Of a DNA stretch of 64,000 bases, positions 61,030-64,000 are shown piece after piece. Source of the stretch: Catonia carolina (taxonomy: Eukaryota; Arthropoda; Insecta; Hemiptera; Achilidae); the NCBI GenBank assembly GCA_035578175.1, contig JAQMRL010000006.1, positions 28,894,393 to 28,958,392 on the forward strand, given 5' to 3'. How positions within the stretch are numbered: the first letter of the stretch is position 1; every line of letters starts with the position of its first letter. The position numbers and the translations under genes are program-made. The notes beneath the pieces were generated by a model that worked only from the letters and a program-made list of their open reading frames with translations, ran no database searches and had not been told where the DNA came from.

Positions 61030-63037
61030 AAAAAAAATCTGGTGTGAAACACTCACACAACTTTCTCTTGCCAGTGAAAATAATTAACAATAAACCTAAC
61101 ATTATAGTTTGTTCGCGCTAAGAGCTTGCCTGAAGTAAACAAACCGCTCTGATACCGTACAGGTTGCCCCGAAAAGTTTTCCATCCAATCATTAATAACC
61201 AGTAAAATGTTATACAATTTACTTATTTTAATTATTTCATTATGACATATAGTCCTCTTTTCAAATACTCAAATCCGATTGATTTCAGTAAATGATAGAG
61301 CGACGATCTTTTAAAATGTGCTAAATCTAAATCCTTGTTTAAGACAGATAAAAGTTTATTAAGCGTAAAAACTTCCTTATTTTGGAAAAAACTGTGAACT
61401 TTTAGTCAAACTGCAGTTTTAATAAATTCGTCGTACTGTTCAAAAACTGATTTGCTTCGTTTCCTTTTCTTGCTAGGTGTCTGCAACTTGCCACTTTCTT
61501 TCATCTCTTTTCTTACACCGTGAACACTAAATGTAGACAAGCCCGTCAATTCTGATACCATTTTTTTCTACGTCTTTTAAGGGCATAGTAGGATACGTCT
61601 TTACGCATAAAAAATTAAAACACATTGCAAATTATAATTTTTTGCCCACTTTTTAGAAGTTGTTTACGTTTATGTTTTATAACTGAAGTTGAAACGCCGT
61701 CATTCATCATTACTTGCTAGTGTAACAAAACAAAAAGATATACTCGCAACAATAACAACGAAGTTGAGGGAAAAGTCACACGGATTTAAACAATATTAAT
61801 AAAATAAGGAAGAATACTTTAAACTGATCAATTACAAATAGCACCAAGTACAAATTTCATACACATGGAAGTAGGATGTTTATGTAACAATAACCAAGTT
61901 GCGACTAATGCAATGAGTACCACAATATACGATCATGGTGGAATTGTTTCAATAATGTATAAATAAACTATTTTCAATTTTATTTAGGCTACGTGCAGTT
62001 ATATAAATAGCCATCAAATGTCATTATCATGTATTAGTCATCCTATACCAACTGTGTACTAACACACACGACCCCAACAGCAATACAAGGACACATATAC
62101 ACTGTTACTCACTACTACAAAGAAAAAGGTTTGTTTACTTCAGGCAAGCTCTAAGAGCGAACGGACTATAGTAATAAAACATAAGAAATAAACAAAAAAC
62201 TAACCTCAAAAACATAACCTAATTTTAATCATGAGTGAAAGACGCAACATGAAAATCAACCTCATTTTGGCTTAGAAATACGGAAAATCACTCTTTCTCT
62301 CTAAACTAGGCTCTGTAGAGAAAAATGCTCGAAATAAAAGTTGTAGATCTTTTAATTTTCTATAAATTTAATTATATACACTTTTGTCGTAAAATGCATA
62401 CTAAAGCCGAAATGTTTAAAAAATCAATTTTTCTCACGTTTTCGTGAGAAAAAAACAGAAAATTGCTTATTACCGCTAAATTAAGCGTTATACAAAAAAA
62501 TGTTTTAAATAAAAGTTGTAGAATTTTACATTCTCTACAACTTTTATTATATAACGTTTTGCGCTAAAATTTATATTAAAGCCGTAATCTTAAAAAAACA
62601 ACGTTTTTACGTGAAAACAGCCTCACCGAGAATTTCAGCAAACATGGCGCCTACCCTATCTTGTTGAGCATAAAAAATGTAGTAAACCAGGCGATTTTTA
62701 AAAAAATCGTAGGACCAATTTTTGAGAAAATCGCAAAAAACTGAAAAATTATACGAATAAACTACTACTTTCGGTTGACCGATTTTGATGAAAATGTTCG
62801 TGTCGCGTCCGGTAGCGGTATGTAACTTAAGTTTCAAGTTCGTACGATTTTCCGTTCTTGAGATATTCTGTTCACACACAGACACACAGACACACACACA
62901 GACCAATCCCTAAAAACATGTTTTTTGGGTTCAGGGGGTCTGAAAACGTATAGATCCGGTGAAAACTCGATTTCTAAAAATCGACATGAAAACAATACTT
63001 TCCTTCCTATATATTCATATAGGCAAGAGAAAGTAAA
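61030..63037 (+). repeat. Family B, full length, split by a Tc1-type element
   Basis: 5' piece 61030-61104 (aaatctggtgtgaaacactc, acaactttctcttgcca) and 3' piece 62171-63037, ending ataggcaagagaaagtaaaa. They rejoin as aacat-ta-gtaataaaac, exactly the sequence of intact copies. Confidence 0.88.
61105..62168 (-). mobile_element. Tc1/IS630-type element, 1064 bp, internally deleted
   Basis: Inverted ends of 41 bp (61105-61145 and 62128-62168) match at 37 positions; the shared core is agcttgcctgaagtaaacaa. Duplicated TA at 61103-61104 and 62169-62170, the Tc1/mariner target. The minus strand encodes an N-terminal relic: VSELTGLSTFSVHGVRKEMK, then LQTPSKKRKRSKSVFEQYDE, then KEVFTLNKLLSVLNKDLD and KSIGFEYLKRGLYV. 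This is the helix-turn-helix and linker region of IS630-like transposases. No DDE catalytic domain remains. Confidence 0.88.
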
Positions 63038-63289
63038 AATTGGTGTGAATCACCAATGGTTTCAGTGTGAATCAATGGTTTCCAACTTCCTACCTTCAGA
63101 TTTCCTTAAGACGCATGTTTCACTACCGTACAACAAAAGAGGCAGTGTCATTACATCATACGAGTATATAGCCTCAACTGCTTTTCTTTCCGGGCCCTTG
63201 CTTTAAATGTTCTATTTAGATAACTGGAAACACGTTGAAACGTAAAAACTTTCGTCATTACATCAAATTCCCCTTCAATGCCATATCAT

Positions 63290-63735
63290 AACGCAAACCA
63301 ATAACTGCACTATAGCACATTATATAGCCTCAATCATATACCTTAATTTACCAGAGGCTATCCGAAAGACTGATGTAACTCCTCAAATATACAAAAGAAA
63401 AGTAACCAACTGGCTGATTAATTTAGGGAGAGGGCAGTCTAAGGATTTAATTAGTCTATGTATTCAAACTAATTGCTCTTTCTCGTGTCAGCTAAAAAAA
63501 ATAAAAAATAAGATTTTTTGTTTTTTTTTGTTTTATTGTTAACAGTGTCATCGAAAGTCTGCTTCATCCTTTGCCATTACATGATTTTTTATTTTTTATA
63601 CTATTATCCTGTTTTTTTGTATATTTACGTTAGGAAATTTTGTTGTATGTTTTTTTTTGTAAATTTTTGTTTCTTTCTTTCTTGTAAATTTAGTGTAGAT
63701 ATAAAAAGCTATTATTATTATTATTATTATTATTA
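63290..63735 (+). pseudogene. LINE 3' end with (ATT)n tail, likely
   Basis: The + strand reads YLNLPEAIRKTDVTPQIYKR, then KVTNWLINLG, like the C-terminal helix that ends CR1/Jockey-group polymerases (x-L-P-x-x-I-R-x-x..., F-K-x-x-L-x-x-W-L). A T-rich untranslated region and (TTA)n at 63712-63735 follow. Assignment by pattern only. Confidence 0.5.
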
Positions 63736-64000
63736 ATTCGTTGATCGACCAACTAAGGATCACGTTAAGCACTATGCATTTTGGTTTCTTCTTCTCAGGA
63801 TGTCATTATTTTTTTTTTTTTTTTTTTTGGGGGGGCTCCCAAACTCCCCTACACCCCGCCGTCTCCACCCACTACTATGGCTGGTCGCAAGGATGCGAGG
63901 TGGTACAGTAGAACAGCAAGATAATTTCGCCTTAGTATACCGCACCATTACAACTTAACGTAGTCATTCTTTCTTTTCTAAAAAACAGTCAGCCGCTGAG
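63736..64000. other. Unrecognised end of window
   Basis: Contains tttcttcttctcaggatgtc (63785-), resembling the 3' tail of the LINE at 12166, then a T run and a G run (63810-63836) and a C-rich stretch. No gene seen. Confidence 0.35.

Larger units (their letters stand above)
59438..64000. other. Probable intron 8, running off the window
   Basis: After the exon 8 donor I find no further exon with 5'-nucleotidase motifs. Mobile elements are listed separately. 60301-60740, 60801-61030 and 63038-63289 hold nothing recognised. Confidence 0.7.

Noticed and set aside
59438..64000. Ninth exon of the 5'-nucleotidase
   Set aside because: I looked for a following exon after FLQMS with the usual Val/Tyr/Asp-rich strand and found none with splice sites; it is probably downstream of the window.
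1..64000. CRISPR array, bacterial operon or integrated prophage
   Set aside because: The regular repeats are retroposon tandems or microsatellites with no spacer pattern. Exons and splice sites show a eukaryotic nuclear genome.

Overview
The window is A+T-rich animal nuclear DNA. It is almost certainly from an arthropod, most likely an insect: GT-AG introns of 2-12 kb, Jockey- and R1-like non-LTR retrotransposons, mariner, Tc1/IS630, pogo and PIF/Harbinger relics, and tRNA-derived SINEs. The order cannot be fixed from the sequence; a hemipteran-like large repeat-rich genome is only a guess. No bacterial operon, CRISPR array or phage-like block is present.

One host gene can be supported: a + strand secreted or membrane-anchored 5'-nucleotidase/apyrase-family enzyme. 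Eight exons were located by frame continuity, splice sites and family motifs: 21961-22127, 25576-25759, 37674-37874, 43140-43341, 46081-46281, 48130-48293, 55563-55659 and 59276-59437. Joined, they keep one open frame of 458 complete codons. They carry the metallophosphatase metal-site motifs (DMH, GD, GNHEFD, GHSG, GGHSN) and most of the C-terminal nucleotide-binding domain. The last ~100 residues usual for the family are not visible and probably lie beyond base 64000.

Region by region: bases 1-21960 are the 5' flank, made of repeats and A+T-rich filler. They include LINE relics (about 2.69, 7.7, 8.7-9.5, 12.2-13.6, 16.6, 18.4, 19.1 and 19.5 kb), two tandem arrays of a ~395-bp retroposon called here family A, copies of a ~940-bp terminal-inverted-repeat element called family B, and SINEs. 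Bases 21961-59437 are the gene. Its introns hold about ten family A copies, six family B copies, several Jockey 3' ends, a GC-rich LTR-like block (46.4-47.05 kb), a decayed Harbinger, a 1.04-kb pogo element and an IS630-like element. Bases 59438-64000 appear to be the next intron, with a family B copy split cleanly by a 1.06-kb Tc1/IS630-type element.

The repeats record their history well. Several insertions have intact target-site duplications (10-11 bp for family A and the tRNA SINE, TA for Tc1 and pogo) and some are nested, so relative ages can be read. Family A recurs about 18 times, has an (AAC)n tail, and keeps an open ~70-codon frame in at least four copies. I found no convincing new biological system beyond these repeat families, and nothing shows that they act on the 5'-nucleotidase gene.
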